Origin: an uncultured Arthrobacter sp. | GTDB taxonomy: Bacteria > Actinomycetota > Actinomycetes > Actinomycetales > Micrococcaceae | NCBI GenBank assembly: GCA_937873245.1 | Contig: CALMVY010000294.1 | Span: forward strand, 1-26,451 | Length of the DNA stretch: 26,451 nucleotides | Reading direction: 5' to 3' | Shown here: positions 1 to 6,547 of the stretch, one piece after another | Numbering within the stretch: the stretch's first letter is position 1 | Layout: each line of letters opens with the position of its first letter | Translations under genes and position numbers: made by a program | Notes under the pieces: generated by a model | The model's input: the letters and a program-made list of their open reading frames with translations, nothing else | What the model was told of the DNA's origin: nothing | Database searches by the model: none

Positions 1-88
1 TGTCGCAGGGGACTTTATCAGGATGCCTGGCCTTGACCGAGCGGTACCAGGCGTCGACACGCTCGAGGAGCGGCCGGTAGTCGTCCAC
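1..88 (-). CDS. Partial CDS, N-terminal 29 codons of an unassigned protein
   Basis: A GTG codon at 88-86 opens a frame that runs off the left edge of the window. It begins 12 bases after the epimerase stop codon, and a TGA directly precedes the GTG in the same frame, so no earlier start is possible. The visible residues begin VDDYRPLLERVDAWYRSVKA and continue RHPDKVPCD, which reads as ordinary protein with an amphipathic helix. The RHPxxVxC ending faintly resembles the N-termini of YkgJ-type cysteine-cluster proteins, but too little is visible to assign a family. No convincing Shine-Dalgarno sequence is seen, so translation may be coupled to the epimerase gene. It is probably the next member of the polysaccharide operon. 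Confidence 0.45.
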   Translation of the reverse strand, partial: MDDYRPLLERVDAWYRSVKARHPDKVPCD

Positions 89-100
89 TCAGACGGTGTA

Positions 101-1060
101 TCAGATCGCCTGGAGGCGGGCAAGGAGGGCGTCGCGCAGCCCCTCCTCGAGTCCGGTTTCGGCGCTGAAGCCAAGGTCCTGCCGGGCTGCGGAGGTGTCC
201 GCCTGGCGCCTGACGACGCCGTTGACGGCCCGCTCCGGGCCGAACTCTACGGGCAGTTTCGAGTCCATGGCCCGCAGCAGCGCCTGGGCCAGTTCCAGCA
301 GGCTGGTCTCGGCGCCGCTGGCGACGTTGTACACGCCCTCGGCCACGCCGCTGCCCGCGGCCAGGATATTGGCCCGGGCCACGTCCCTGGTGTGGACGAA
401 ATCCATGGTCTGCTGTCCGTCGCCCAGGATCAGCGGCGGCAACCCGTCCTCGATGCGCTCCATCCAGCGCACCAGCACCTCGGTGTAGAGGCCATGGACG
501 TCCATCCGCGGCCCGTACACGTTGAAGTAGCGCAACAGGACGTAGTCCAGGCCGGACATGGCCCGGAAGCTGCGGGTCATGGCTTCGTTGAACGACTTGG
601 CCGCGCCGTAGAACGTGTCGTTGTTGTGGTGGTGATGGCGTTCCGACGTCGGAAACGTCTCCGCCATGCCGTAGACCGAGGCGCTGGAGGCCGCCACGAG
701 TTTGCCCACCCGCTGGGCTGCGGCGGCTTCGAGCACGTTGAAGGTCCCGTCCACCAGCACCTCCAGGGCGAGCCGGGGTTCTTCGGCGCACTGGGTGATC
801 CGGATCGCCGCCTGGTGGAAGACGATGTCCTTTCCTTGGCTCAGGTCGTGGACCAGGTCCCGGTCGCGGAGGTCCCCTTCGACGAGTTCCACCCGCCCGG
901 TGGCGATCGCCGGGTCGAGGTTGGCGCGCCGGCCACGGACCAGGCTGTCCAGCACGTCGATCCTGCCGGCACCGGCGTCGAGCAGGTGGTCCACAACCGT
1001 GGACCCGATGGTCCCCGCGCCGCCAGTGACCAGGATCTGCGCTCCCTGCAGGATGCTCAT
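101..1060 (-). CDS. NAD-dependent epimerase/dehydratase (extended SDR, nucleotide-sugar type)
   Basis: This 319-residue protein is an extended short-chain dehydrogenase/reductase, the class that epimerises or dehydrates nucleotide sugars such as UDP-glucose in the cytoplasm. The N-terminal NAD motif GGAGTIG is at residues 13-19. A serine-rich strand (SSAS, 125-128) and the catalytic pair Y151/K155 in YGAAK complete the active site. Length is normal for the family. The ATG overlaps the TGA of the upstream oxidoreductase gene in an ATGA junction, and a GGAGG sits 9 bases upstream, so the start is secure. A run of four histidines (142-145) lies just before the catalytic tyrosine. The exact sugar cannot be told from sequence. 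The neighbouring Gfo/Idh oxidoreductase and sugar transferase point to precursor supply for a surface polysaccharide. Confidence 0.88.
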   Translation of the reverse strand: MSILQGAQILVTGGAGTIGSTVVDHLLDAGAGRIDVLDSLVRGRRANLDPAIATGRVELVEGDLRDRDLVHDLSQGKDIVFHQAAIRITQCAEEPRLALEVLVDGTFNVLEAAAAQRVGKLVAASSASVYGMAETFPTSERHHHHNNDTFYGAAKSFNEAMTRSFRAMSGLDYVLLRYFNVYGPRMDVHGLYTEVLVRWMERIEDGLPPLILGDGQQTMDFVHTRDVARANILAAGSGVAEGVYNVASGAETSLLELAQALLRAMDSKLPVEFGPERAVNGVVRRQADTSAARQDLGFSAETGLEEGLRDALLARLQAI

Positions 1061-2169
1061 CTGCTTGCCTCCAGTTGGGGTTCGTTTCCGACGACGATGC
1101 TGGCTTTCCCGTCCGCGCTGAGGCTGTCGCTGACGGCCTCCAGCACGGACAGCACGCGAAGGCCGGACGCTCCGCTGGTCCGGGCGGGCCGCTGCTGCCA
1201 GATGCTGTTGGCGAACTCGGCCACCATCTCGCCAAGGGCCTCGTGCTCGGGCAGCGCCGGGGACCAGGTGTCACCCAGACGGTAGGAGATGGCAGAGTTC
1301 TTTCGGTCCGCCGCCGAGGGCGACTGCCGGTCGAGGCTGACCCCCCGGTCGTAGACACTGAGCCGCTGCTGGGGATTCAGGTCATCCCAGACCAGGGTGC
1401 GCCGGGAGCCGCCCACCACGAGCTGGCGGATCTTGGTCGGGCTCAGCCAGTTGACGTGGACGTGGGCCATGGCGTCGTTGGCGAGGGCAAACGTCAGGTG
1501 CCCGACGCAGGCCTGCCCCGTTCCCAGCGGGTCCGCGCCGTGCGCTGTCACCTCCACCGGCCGCAGCCCGTCGGGAAGGATGAAGTCGAGAATGGACAGA
1601 TCATGCGGGGCGAGATCCCAGAAAACGTCCACGTCCGGCTGCACAAGTCCCAGGTTGATCCTGACGGAGTCGATGAACAGGATGTCGCCGAGGGACCCGT
1701 CGGCGATCAGCTCCCGGATCTTCAGTACGGCCGGGGTGTAGCAGTAGGTGTGGTCCGCCATCAGGACCAGACCGCGTCCCTCCGCTTCCTCGACCATCTC
1801 CAGCCCCTTGGTCCGGCTGTCCGCGAGAGGCTTCTCCACCAGCACATGCATCCCGGCCTTCAGTGCCGTCAGGGCGATGCCGTGGTGCGTGTGGGCCGGC
1901 GTCGCAATCGCAACGGCGTCGACGTCCGCCAGGTCCAGCAGTTCGTCAATGGATCTGAAGACTGGAACCCCGCCCTGGGCAGCGGCGAGCTTGGCGGCCC
2001 GTCGCTGGTCCAGGTCCACGATTCCGGCCAACTCCCAGTCAGGGCTTGCCGTGAAGTTCCGCGCCAGGTTGGGTCCCCAGTAGCCGGCGCCGACGACGGC
2101 CACTTTAAGCTGCCGGTCGGATGCCGCCGGGTCCAGGCCGCGGGCGTACGCCGAACGAGTTTCAGTCAT
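1057..2169 (-). CDS. Gfo/Idh/MocA-family oxidoreductase
   Basis: This 370-residue cytoplasmic NAD(P)-dependent oxidoreductase belongs to a family that oxidises or reduces sugars and nucleotide sugars. The Rossmann motif GAGYWG is at residues 27-32. The family's EKP motif, whose lysine takes part in catalysis, is at 112-114. The ATP-binding-like stretch near 90 (ATPAHTHH) is the usual cofactor-binding loop. A Shine-Dalgarno AAGGAT precedes the ATG. The first 20 residues are a weakly conserved extension. The gene sits 17 bases downstream of the sugar transferase gene and overlaps the epimerase gene by 4 bases, so the three form an operon. Members beside epimerases in O-antigen and exopolysaccharide loci are often WlbA/WbpB-like 3-dehydrogenases; that specificity is an inference here. 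Confidence 0.88.
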   Translation of the reverse strand: MTETRSAYARGLDPAASDRQLKVAVVGAGYWGPNLARNFTASPDWELAGIVDLDQRRAAKLAAAQGGVPVFRSIDELLDLADVDAVAIATPAHTHHGIALTALKAGMHVLVEKPLADSRTKGLEMVEEAEGRGLVLMADHTYCYTPAVLKIRELIADGSLGDILFIDSVRINLGLVQPDVDVFWDLAPHDLSILDFILPDGLRPVEVTAHGADPLGTGQACVGHLTFALANDAMAHVHVNWLSPTKIRQLVVGGSRRTLVWDDLNPQQRLSVYDRGVSLDRQSPSAADRKNSAISYRLGDTWSPALPEHEALGEMVAEFANSIWQQRPARTSGASGLRVLSVLEAVSDSLSADGKASIVVGNEPQLEASR

Positions 2170-2186
2170 TTTGTATCCTTACTCAG

Positions 2187-3878
2187 TCAGTACGCGCCCG
2201 CAGGCGCGCACATAGCCCTGAAGGTGCGCCACATGATGATGACGTCGCCCATGATCGACCAGTTTTCGACGTAATAGAGATCCAGGCGGACGGCCTCATC
2301 CCATGGCAGGTCCGACCGGCCGTTGACCTGCCACAGACCGGTAATTCCCGGTTTGATCAGCAGCCGGCGGTGTGTGTGGCGCTCGTAGCCGCCAACCTCG
2401 CGCTGCAGCGGCGGACGGGGTCCGACGAGGCTCATCTCACCGGTCAGGACGTTCCAGAACTGCGGCAGTTCGTCCAGCGAGTAGCGGCGCATCCAGCGTC
2501 CGCATTTGGTTACCCGCGGATCGTTGTGCATCTTAAACAGCACCCCGGCGCCCTCGTTCTGCGCTCCCAGCCCGGCCAGCGCGGCTTCGGCGTTGACCAC
2601 CATGGACCGGAACTTGAGCATACGGAACGGACTTCCGGCTTTGCCGACGCGCTCCTGCCTGAACAGGACCGGCCCCGGGCTGTCGTGTTTGACGATCAGC
2701 GCCAGGGTGAGGAGCACTGGCGAAAGCAGGACCAGCGCCGTCGCGGCCACCACGATGTCCAGCAGCCGCTTGCAGGCATGCTTGGCGCCGTCGTAGCGGG
2801 GCACGTCCACGTGCATCAACGGCAGCCCTTCCACCGGACGCCAGTGGATCCGGGGACCGGCAACGTTTGTCAGGGACGAGGCCAGCACAAGCTCTGCCTG
2901 GTGCTCCTCCAGCCCCCAGCCCAGTTCGCGGATGTATTGGTTGCCGCCGGGCACCGGACCGGCCACGATGACCGCCTCCGCCCCCCAGCGGCCAACCGTC
3001 CTGACGACGTCATCGGTGGAGGAGAGGACCGGCACCCGGCGGCCGTCGACGTCCAACGTCGTCCCCCGCCGCCCGCCGGGCATGGACACGCCGAGGATTT
3101 CGTAGACCGCGCCGGAGTTGCGGGCGATTCGTTTGAGCACGTACCGGACGTCCTCGGCCTGGCCAATCACAATCGCCTTGACGAGGAACTGCCCCTGGGC
3201 CTGCCGTGCGTTGTACCAGCGGCGGGCAATCCAACGGCTGCCCGGCAGGAGGATGAGACCCAGCGGGAGGGACACCAGGTAAAACGCCGAAGCCGGCTGG
3301 ATGCGGAATGCGACCAGCAGGACGGCGAGCAGCCCGAAGACTGCACCGCTGGCGGCTGCCACCCGCTTGTATTCGCTGCTCCCCGCTCCCAGGATCTTCG
3401 GGTCCCGGGTGCGGTAGAGGCTCAGGGCTGCAACCCACATCACGCCAAGGACAGCCGCGGTGAAGACCCCGTTGACATCTGCGAACGTTCCGGCGGAGGG
3501 CGGGCCGCCGTCGAAGGGGACAAGGAATCCGGCCATGACAGAGACGATGACCAGAAAAGAGTCCGTGCCGCGCAGCAGACGGCGCAGGAACCGCGCCCAT
3601 TCCCGTCCGGAGAGCTTCGCCCGGGTGGACGGCGCGGCGGCGGGCGGCGCAGTGGCGGGCACGCCGGCAGGCCCGCCGGAGGGGGCCGCAGTGGGTCGTG
3701 GAGCGGAGGGGAGCCGTGGGGGCGCCAGCGTTGCGGTGACGCTGTGGGCGGCAAGGGGCGCGCGAAGGGCGTGCGATGCGTAAGCAAGGTCGGCCAGAGT
3801 GCCCCCGGGGCGTCCGGCACTGCGTCCGGCGCCAGGGAGGGCGAGCGTAAGGGGCGTGCCCTCGGCCTGCGGTGTCAC
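2187..3878 (-). CDS. Exopolysaccharide polyprenyl-phosphate sugar-1-phosphate transferase
   Basis: This 563-residue membrane protein is of the polyprenyl glycosylphosphotransferase family, which transfers a sugar-1-phosphate from a nucleotide sugar to undecaprenyl phosphate to start a polysaccharide repeat. The first ~95 residues are Pro/Ala-rich and probably disordered. Four to five hydrophobic segments follow between about 110 and 230, then a CoA-binding-like middle region. From about residue 370 comes a membrane segment and the bacterial sugar transferase domain, with KFRSM, DELPQFWNVL, SLVGPRPP and KPGITGLWQVNGR motifs. The GTG at 3878 is the only start after an in-frame TGA at 3896-3894. 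Its Shine-Dalgarno is poor, and it overlaps the stop of the leader frame at 3875-3991 in a GTGA junction, which suggests coupled translation. Confidence 0.9.
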   Translation of the reverse strand: MTPQAEGTPLTLALPGAGRSAGRPGGTLADLAYASHALRAPLAAHSVTATLAPPRLPSAPRPTAAPSGGPAGVPATAPPAAAPSTRAKLSGREWARFLRRLLRGTDSFLVIVSVMAGFLVPFDGGPPSAGTFADVNGVFTAAVLGVMWVAALSLYRTRDPKILGAGSSEYKRVAAASGAVFGLLAVLLVAFRIQPASAFYLVSLPLGLILLPGSRWIARRWYNARQAQGQFLVKAIVIGQAEDVRYVLKRIARNSGAVYEILGVSMPGGRRGTTLDVDGRRVPVLSSTDDVVRTVGRWGAEAVIVAGPVPGGNQYIRELGWGLEEHQAELVLASSLTNVAGPRIHWRPVEGLPLMHVDVPRYDGAKHACKRLLDIVVAATALVLLSPVLLTLALIVKHDSPGPVLFRQERVGKAGSPFRMLKFRSMVVNAEAALAGLGAQNEGAGVLFKMHNDPRVTKCGRWMRRYSLDELPQFWNVLTGEMSLVGPRPPLQREVGGYERHTHRRLLIKPGITGLWQVNGRSDLPWDEAVRLDLYYVENWSIMGDVIIMWRTFRAMCAPAGAY

Positions 3879-3991
3879 TGGGGCCCGCAGGAGTCACTGG
3901 GCCGCGGGCGGGCGGACGCTTTGTCCGCACAAAAAAAGGCTGTTCGGTCATTTGGCCGAACATCCGTGACGACGAGGAATATGCGTGCCAT
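3875..3991 (-). CDS. Candidate 38-residue leader peptide of the sugar transferase operon
   Basis: An ATG at 3991-3989 is preceded at about 8 bases by a GGAGGG, the best ribosome binding site in this stretch. The frame has 38 codons, beginning MARIFLVVTDVRPNDR and ending SDSCGPQ. Its TGA (3877-3875) overlaps the GTG start of the sugar transferase as GTGA. An intrinsic-terminator hairpin with a seven-T tract lies inside the frame at 3962-3931. Ribosome position on this frame could therefore decide whether the hairpin terminates transcription, and terminating at the overlap could re-initiate the weakly sited GTG. I recognise no protein family. The geometry is seen in the sequence; the regulatory role is inference. 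Confidence 0.5.
   Translation of the reverse strand: MARIFLVVTDVRPNDRTAFFCADKASARPRPSDSCGPQ
3912..3928 (-). other. Second hairpin directly after the T-tract
   Basis: Perfect six-base arms GCGGAC and GTCCGC enclose a five-base loop, two bases beyond the T-tract of the attenuator-like hairpin. Two hairpins flanking a T-tract within a translated leader are unusual. It may act as a second structure that a ribosome disrupts. Confidence 0.45.
3931..3962 (-). terminator. Intrinsic terminator or attenuator in the transferase leader
   Basis: Read on the minus strand, arms TGTTCGG (3962-3956) and CCGAACA (3947-3941) enclose an 8-base loop and are followed by GCC and seven T residues (3937-3931). This is a standard factor-independent terminator layout. 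It is 53 bases upstream of the transferase start and inside the 38-codon leader frame. It may also serve as the distant terminator of the lipid kinase gene, which ends at 4218. Confidence 0.6.
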
Positions 3992-4019
3992 TGCGGCTCC
4001 CTCCAAAAGGCAATTGGCT

Positions 4020-4033
4020 GCATCATTTGATGC
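4020..4033. promoter_or_regulatory. Operator-like palindrome GCATCA-TT-TGATGC
   Basis: Perfect six-base inverted arms separated by two bases, 29 bases upstream of the leader-peptide ATG. The size and symmetry fit a dimeric regulator site, but no regulator is known from the window. Confidence 0.35.
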
Positions 4034-4075
4034 CTGAGCCAATCCAAGTTGGTGGGACCACCGCGGTCACGAGTG

Positions 4076-4099
4076 GTTGATACCCGAGTTGATACTCGC
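4076..4099. repeat. Two tandem 12-base direct repeats (GTTGATAC core)
   Basis: GTTGATACCCGA is followed directly by GTTGATACTCGC; the first eight bases are identical and the period is 12 bases. It lies upstream of the polysaccharide leader and could bind a regulator in tandem. Role inferred from position only. Confidence 0.4.
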
Positions 4100-4217
4100 C
4101 TTTGCGAACAGCCTTCCGGCGGCGATGTCCGGGTAGTACTCACCACCCGGACACGCTCCCTTGCGCTGACACCGGATACCGGCCGACAAGTATCGCCGGC
4201 GCCGGCGGGAGGGCTTC

Positions 4218-5210
4218 CTAGGAGGCCATCCGGATTTTCAGGGCGTCGCGCTCAACGGCGACGGCGAGATGCGTTCCGGTGCCGAGGTGGTCACCGTCCA
4301 GCTGGAATTCCTGCTCGTGCTCCAGGGTGATCTCGGCCGACTTGCCCTGGAAGTACTCCACGGATTCGGTTTCGCTCTTGTTCCGGCCGAAGATCCCGGC
4401 CACAACTCCCAGCCAGCCGAGCCGGCCGCGCGGCGCCAGGATCAGCAGGTCCAGCACGCCGTCGTCGACCTTGGCGTCCGGGAAGATCTCGACGCCGCCC
4501 ATGATCCGGCCGCAGTTGCCGATCATGACGCTGCGGATCCTGCGGCGGACGGGTTCGCCGCCGTCGACGCTGATCTTCGCTTTGACCGGCTTGCCGGGGA
4601 GTTTGCGGATGCCGGCTTCCACGTACGCGAGCCAGCCCATGCGGTCCTTCAGCACATCAACAGTGTCGGCCATGATGGCGGCGTCGTACCCGAGCCCGGC
4701 CATGACCAGGAACACCTGCTCCTCGTCCGAGTGGTTCAGCCGGGCCTTGACGACATCGATGGCCTTTTCACTGCCGTTGAGCACGTCGTAGCAGGCCGAG
4801 ACCGGGTCAGTGATGTCCACTCCGAGGTTGCGGGCCAGCAGGTTGCCGGTTCCCAGCGGCACCAGTCCCATGGGCGTTCCGGTGCCGGACAGGACCTCGG
4901 CGACGCAGCGGACGGTCCCGTCGCCGCCGGCGGCAATCACGACGTCGACCCCTGCTTCCAGCGCTTCGCGTGCCTGCCCGGTGCCCGGGTCTTCGACGGT
5001 GGTCTCGAGCCAGAGTGGCTCAGCCCAGCCTTGCGTTTCGCACAGCCGGTAGATAGCGCCCTTAAGCGCGGGCCCAACTGATTTGGCAGGGTTAATGACG
5101 ACGGCGGCGCGCCTGGACGGTGTCGTGCTTTCAGGCGCGGTTGTGCTGTGGGGCGCGGTTGTGCTGTCAGGCACGGTGCTGCTGTCAGGCACGGAATTGT
5201 TCTCTGGCAT
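4218..5210 (-). CDS. Diacylglycerol-kinase-type lipid kinase (YegS/BmrU/DagK family)
   Basis: This 330-residue cytoplasmic ATP-dependent kinase phosphorylates diacylglycerol or a related lipid and feeds phosphatidic acid back into membrane lipid synthesis. The catalytic-domain signature GGDGT is at residues 95-99, followed by PLGTGN at 118-123; the C-terminal half is the beta-sandwich domain of the family. I place the start at ATG 5210-5208, which has GAAGGA upstream; a longer frame to 5366 exists but its N-terminus is not like the family. The first 32 residues are a low-complexity Pro/Ser/Thr tail built from 18-base DNA repeats. A TAGGAT at 5260-5255 on the minus strand is a possible -10 element, with no good -35. 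Substrate is not determinable from sequence. Confidence 0.88.
   Translation of the reverse strand: MPENNSVPDSSTVPDSTTAPHSTTAPESTTPSRRAAVVINPAKSVGPALKGAIYRLCETQGWAEPLWLETTVEDPGTGQAREALEAGVDVVIAAGGDGTVRCVAEVLSGTGTPMGLVPLGTGNLLARNLGVDITDPVSACYDVLNGSEKAIDVVKARLNHSDEEQVFLVMAGLGYDAAIMADTVDVLKDRMGWLAYVEAGIRKLPGKPVKAKISVDGGEPVRRRIRSVMIGNCGRIMGGVEIFPDAKVDDGVLDLLILAPRGRLGWLGVVAGIFGRNKSETESVEYFQGKSAEITLEHEQEFQLDGDHLGTGTHLAVAVERDALKIRMAS
5121..5192 (-). repeat. Four tandem 18-base repeats encoding the lipid kinase N-terminus
   Basis: Four in-frame 18-base units encode VPDSST, VPDSTT, APHSTT and APESTT. The six codons before them (MPENNS) look like a decayed further unit. Because the unit length is a multiple of three, copy-number change would lengthen or shorten the tail without breaking the kinase. 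Confidence 0.8.
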
Positions 5211-5302
5211 GGCGTCCTTCGAAGGCAAGCGGGCGTGGGGTGTCCCGGTTTGAAATCCTAGCCGGGTTCCGCGGTTAACACGGGCAGCCGGGGCGCGAAC
5301 CG

Positions 5303-5332
5303 TGGACGCTCGCACTCCCCGGTCACTAGACT
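5303..5332 (+). promoter_or_regulatory. Promoter of the small gene at 5440
   Basis: TGGACG at 5303-5308 and TAGACT at 5327-5332 are separated by 18 bases. TAGACT matches the preferred -10 of the principal sigma factor in actinobacteria. Transcription should begin near 5337-5340. Confidence 0.5.
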
Positions 5333-5336
5333 GGCC

Positions 5337-5405
5337 ATGCTCAAGTACTGGAGCCTGCCGGCGCAAGACATCCGCCGGGCCGGCCGCCTGTCCGGATCAG
5401 CCTGA
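5337..5405 (+). CDS. Possible 22-residue leaderless small ORF
   Basis: An ATG at 5337 lies four bases after the TAGACT -10 element, so a transcript from that promoter could start at or next to this codon. The product would be MLKYWSLPAQDIRRAGRLSG plus SA. It ends 34 bases before the ATG of the 79-residue protein. Leaderless starts are common in actinobacteria, but nothing else shows that this one is translated. Confidence 0.25.
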   Translation: MLKYWSLPAQDIRRAGRLSGSA

Positions 5406-5439
5406 CGGGCCGCACTCCAGGGGCGGGAAGCAGGAGTTC

Positions 5440-5679
5440 ATGTCCGAACCACAGGAGAACTACTCGGCCGAGGCCGAGGCGTCCAGCATGGATCCCCACG
5501 ACTGGGGGCGGGCGATGGCGCTGGCGGTCACACGGTTGGCAGAGCAGCTCGCGCCCGCGGACAGCGAGGACATCCATGCCGCACTCGTGGGAAAGGACCT
5601 CCACCTCAAGATCCGCGACGACGCCGCGGGGGTCACCATCACGGTCTCCACGGCACCGGTTGCGGGGCGCTCCAGCTAG
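5440..5679 (+). CDS. Small hypothetical acidic protein, 79 residues
   Basis: ATG at 5440 with CAGGAG four bases upstream opens a 79-residue frame. The frame can be extended upstream to 5302, but that part has no ribosome site and an unlikely composition. The protein has an acidic N-terminus, then a helix (WGRAMALAVTRLAEQLAP, about 23-40) and two short strands (LHLKIRDD, VTITVSTAP). No membrane segment or known motif is visible, and I cannot assign a function. It is transcribed away from the lipid kinase and converges on the IclR regulator gene, with six bases between the two stop codons. Confidence 0.65.
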   Translation: MSEPQENYSAEAEASSMDPHDWGRAMALAVTRLAEQLAPADSEDIHAALVGKDLHLKIRDDAAGVTITVSTAPVAGRSS

Positions 5680-5685
5680 CGCGCG

Positions 5686-6501
5686 TCAGCGTCCGGAGGT
5701 CAGGTCGGCGGAAATGAGTCCGGCAGCGGCCACGGCTGCCGTCCGCACAGAGTCCAGATAAGCCGCCGGGTCCGGGCGGGCGGCAACCGACTGGGCCTGC
5801 AATGACACGTTGATGGCGGCGACCGTCTTGGGCCCGTCCTGGACCGGCGCGGCGACGGACATCAGCCCCGGCTCAAGCTCCTGGTTGAGCAGGCACCAGC
5901 CCTGGGACCTGACGGCGGCCAGTTCCACGAGCAGCCCTTCCCGCGTTCCGATGGCCTGCGGGGTCAGGGGCCGGATGTCAGCGCGGGCGAGGTATTCCTC
6001 CAGCTGGGCCGGCGGCAGAGCCGCCAGCAGCACCCTGCCCATCGAGGTGGCATAGGCCGGGAAGCGGGTGCCGACGGTGATGCCGACGGTCATGATCCGG
6101 CGTGTCGCCACCCGGGCGATGTACGCGATGTCCGTGCCTTCCAGCACCGCGGCCGACGTCGACTCCCCCAGCTGCAGCGACAGTTCCTCGAGGTGGGGCT
6201 GGGCGATCTGCGGCAGCGACAGCCCGGACAAGTAGGCGTAGCCGAGCTGCAGCACCTTGGCGGTCAGGGCGAAGATCTTGCCGTCGGTGCGGACGTAGCC
6301 CAGCTCCACGAGCGTGTACAGGAACCGCCGGGCGGTGGCCCGGGTAAGGTCCGTCCGGGCCGCCACCTCGGTCAGCGTCATCTTGGGATGGTCCGTGTCG
6401 AAGGCGCGGATCACCGCCAGCCCGCGCGCCAGCGACTGAACGTACTGGTCACTGGCCGCGGGCGCGCCTTCGGCCCCGGCGCCCTTTGCTGCGTCAATCA
6501 T
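5686..6501 (-). CDS. pcaR: IclR-family regulator of the beta-ketoadipate pathway (PcaR/PcaU type)
   Basis: This protein of about 271 residues has an N-terminal winged helix-turn-helix (about 20-85, including SLARGLAVIRAF and LTEVAARTDLTRATARRFLYTL) and a C-terminal IclR effector domain (GTRFPAYATSMGRVLLA). The sequence style is that of PcaR/PcaU/PobR regulators, which sense protocatechuate or beta-ketoadipate and control pca genes. Two ATGs are possible, at 6507 and 6501. GGGAGG is one base before the first and seven before the second, so 6501 is preferred. It is the last gene of the catabolic run, about 46 bases after pcaJ, and would be co-transcribed with the genes it probably controls. Whether it activates or represses cannot be read from sequence. 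Confidence 0.85.
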   Translation of the reverse strand: MIDAAKGAGAEGAPAASDQYVQSLARGLAVIRAFDTDHPKMTLTEVAARTDLTRATARRFLYTLVELGYVRTDGKIFALTAKVLQLGYAYLSGLSLPQIAQPHLEELSLQLGESTSAAVLEGTDIAYIARVATRRIMTVGITVGTRFPAYATSMGRVLLAALPPAQLEEYLARADIRPLTPQAIGTREGLLVELAAVRSQGWCLLNQELEPGLMSVAAPVQDGPKTVAAINVSLQAQSVAARPDPAAYLDSVRTAAVAAAGLISADLTSGR

Positions 6502-6547
6502 TTCCATGCCTCCCGGTCCCGCATCACTTTATCCGCGCGAGCGGAAG

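Larger units (their letters stand above)
3992..4217. promoter_or_regulatory. Non-coding regulatory stretch between lipid kinase and polysaccharide leader
   Basis: About 226 bases with no convincing gene beyond the leader frame. It contains a 14-base palindrome at 4020-4033, a tandem direct repeat at 4076-4099, and a GC-rich palindrome CGCCGGCGCCGGCG at 4194-4207 just after the kinase stop codon. The last lacks a T-tract and is a weak terminator candidate at best. Promoters for the minus-strand polysaccharide operon should lie here, but I could not pick a convincing -35/-10 pair. Confidence 0.4.

Noticed and set aside
23..1285. Long plus-strand open frame opposite the epimerase gene
   Set aside because: It is antisense to two well-supported genes, has arbitrary composition rich in Gln, His, Val and Gly, and no ribosome site. 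High GC leaves such frames open by chance. The same reasoning removes similar frames at 2121-4037, 7534-9192 and 13405-15528.
3894..3937. Frameshift or slippage on the T7 tract joining the leader peptide to the transferase
   Set aside because: A -1 shift would enter the transferase frame, but a TGA in that frame at 3896-3894 stops it before the GTG, so a fusion product is not possible.
4194..4207. Terminator of the lipid kinase gene
   Set aside because: The GC-rich palindrome lacks a loop of normal size and a T-tract; at most it stalls transcription weakly.
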